Under the pieces are notes generated by a model. The model was given only the letters and a program-made list of their open reading frames with translations. It had not been told where the DNA came from and ran no database searches. A program made the position numbers and the translations under genes. From Streptomyces sp. NBC_01275 (GTDB lineage Bacteria > Actinomycetota > Actinomycetes > Streptomycetales > Streptomycetaceae), in NCBI RefSeq assembly GCF_026340655.1, contig NZ_JAPEOZ010000001.1, positions 3,348,001 through 3,412,000 of the forward strand: a DNA stretch of 64,000 bases. The letters are read 5' to 3'. Within the stretch, counting starts at the first letter, position 1, and each line of letters starts with the position of its first letter. This document shows positions 63,582-64,000 of the stretch, piece after piece.

Positions 63582-64000
63582 GGGGAACCGGGGGTGACGA
63601 ACCTCTGCCCCCGTCTCCTTTCACATAGATCTGCGCTGGTCCGCGCGGCCGAAGAGGAAGGTCGCGAGGCCGGTAAGTGGCGCTCGGTGGTGCCCAGCGT
63701 AGCATCAGGGTCGCTCTACGGCTCGCGCGCACAGTGCGTCAAGGGGGGCGGGGGGTGTCGGGGCGATTTGGCCGAAAATCTTCGGAAGGCATTCCAGAAG
63801 GCATTTCGGAAGGCGTTTCGGGAAACAGTCCCCAGACCCCCCTCCGAACGTCTCCGAAAGCCTTTCCGGAACTTTCCTGAATACTCTCGCCGGAAATTCC
63901 GGAGGATTTCCTTCGACTCACTCGGATTCGACTGTTCCGCACCGAGTCCGATCGGCTCCCCACCAGCCCGTATACTCGATACTCCCGGAATCCATCAGCT
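63582..64000. other. Right-end non-coding region with short repeats
   Basis: 419 bp without a supported gene. 63582-63700 should hold the leader and promoter of the SpeD-like gene. Three 12-bp units of ggaaggcattt type lie at 63783-63818, with inverse sequence (gaaagcctttccgg) at 63855-63868, so the segment can fold. TATACT at 63971-63976 resembles a -10 element, perhaps for a gene beyond the edge. Confidence 0.4.

Overview
This is a very GC-rich, densely coding actinobacterial chromosome segment. High third-position GC, many GTG/TTG starts, 4-base stop/start overlaps, rare TTA codons, a SrtE-type LAXTG surface protein, paired dynamin-like genes beside ssbB and a csn operon all point to Streptomyces. 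From memory the gene order resembles the S. coelicolor SCO2637-SCO2690 core region, with a strain-specific block inserted; no database comparison was possible.

Layout. 1-14.3 kb is core: an S8 protease (open at the left edge), an ECF sigma factor with a membrane partner, aspartate-semialdehyde dehydrogenase, a DUF1203 protein, aminopeptidase N, a divergent EamA/MarR pair and malQ. 14.4-20.0 kb is an accessory block with lower GC. It holds an orphan Imm53-type protein, a 43-aa membrane peptide, an IS256-type transposase remnant, a secreted protein facing an ArsR-type regulator, and a PurC paralogue followed by a HAD phosphatase with a TTA codon. 20.1-24.5 kb is a fully overlapping five-gene operon: sigma, zinc-finger anti-sigma, ABC ATPase and two permeases. 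24.6-27.7 kb carries an HNH nuclease, an MscS channel and a secreted protein. 27.8-34.8 kb is the chitosan-oligosaccharide operon csnR-E-F-G-H-K behind a clear promoter and palindromic operator.

35.0-46.4 kb is the most interesting region: a seven-gene signalling cluster. It encodes a GlnX-like four-helix membrane protein, a GlnH-like solute-binding protein, an uncharacterised helical protein with a TTA codon, a PknG-type kinase, a PP2C phosphatase, a von Willebrand A (VWA) protein and an FHA protein. It joins the mycobacterial amino-acid-sensing GlnH-GlnX-PknG pathway to a kinase/phosphatase/VWA/FHA set resembling TerY-P triads.

46.5-50.9 kb has an isoaspartyl-methyltransferase-like protein, a truncated haemoglobin, a hotdog thioesterase operon and EttA. 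51.2-53.9 kb is an arsenic island (arsI divergent from arsR-aquaporin-arsC-arsN1) with genes for inorganic and organic arsenicals. 54-55.6 kb has small accessory genes, one apparently frameshifted by a CT dinucleotide. 55.6-61.8 kb holds a thioester-domain LAXTG surface protein, ssbB and dynB-dynA, which suits aerial growth and sporulation septation. 62.1-63.6 kb has tRNA-Arg(UCU), an Sfp-type phosphopantetheinyl transferase and a SpeD-like pyruvoyl-enzyme homologue lacking the usual catalytic Cys. The right end carries short repeats and no gene I can support.
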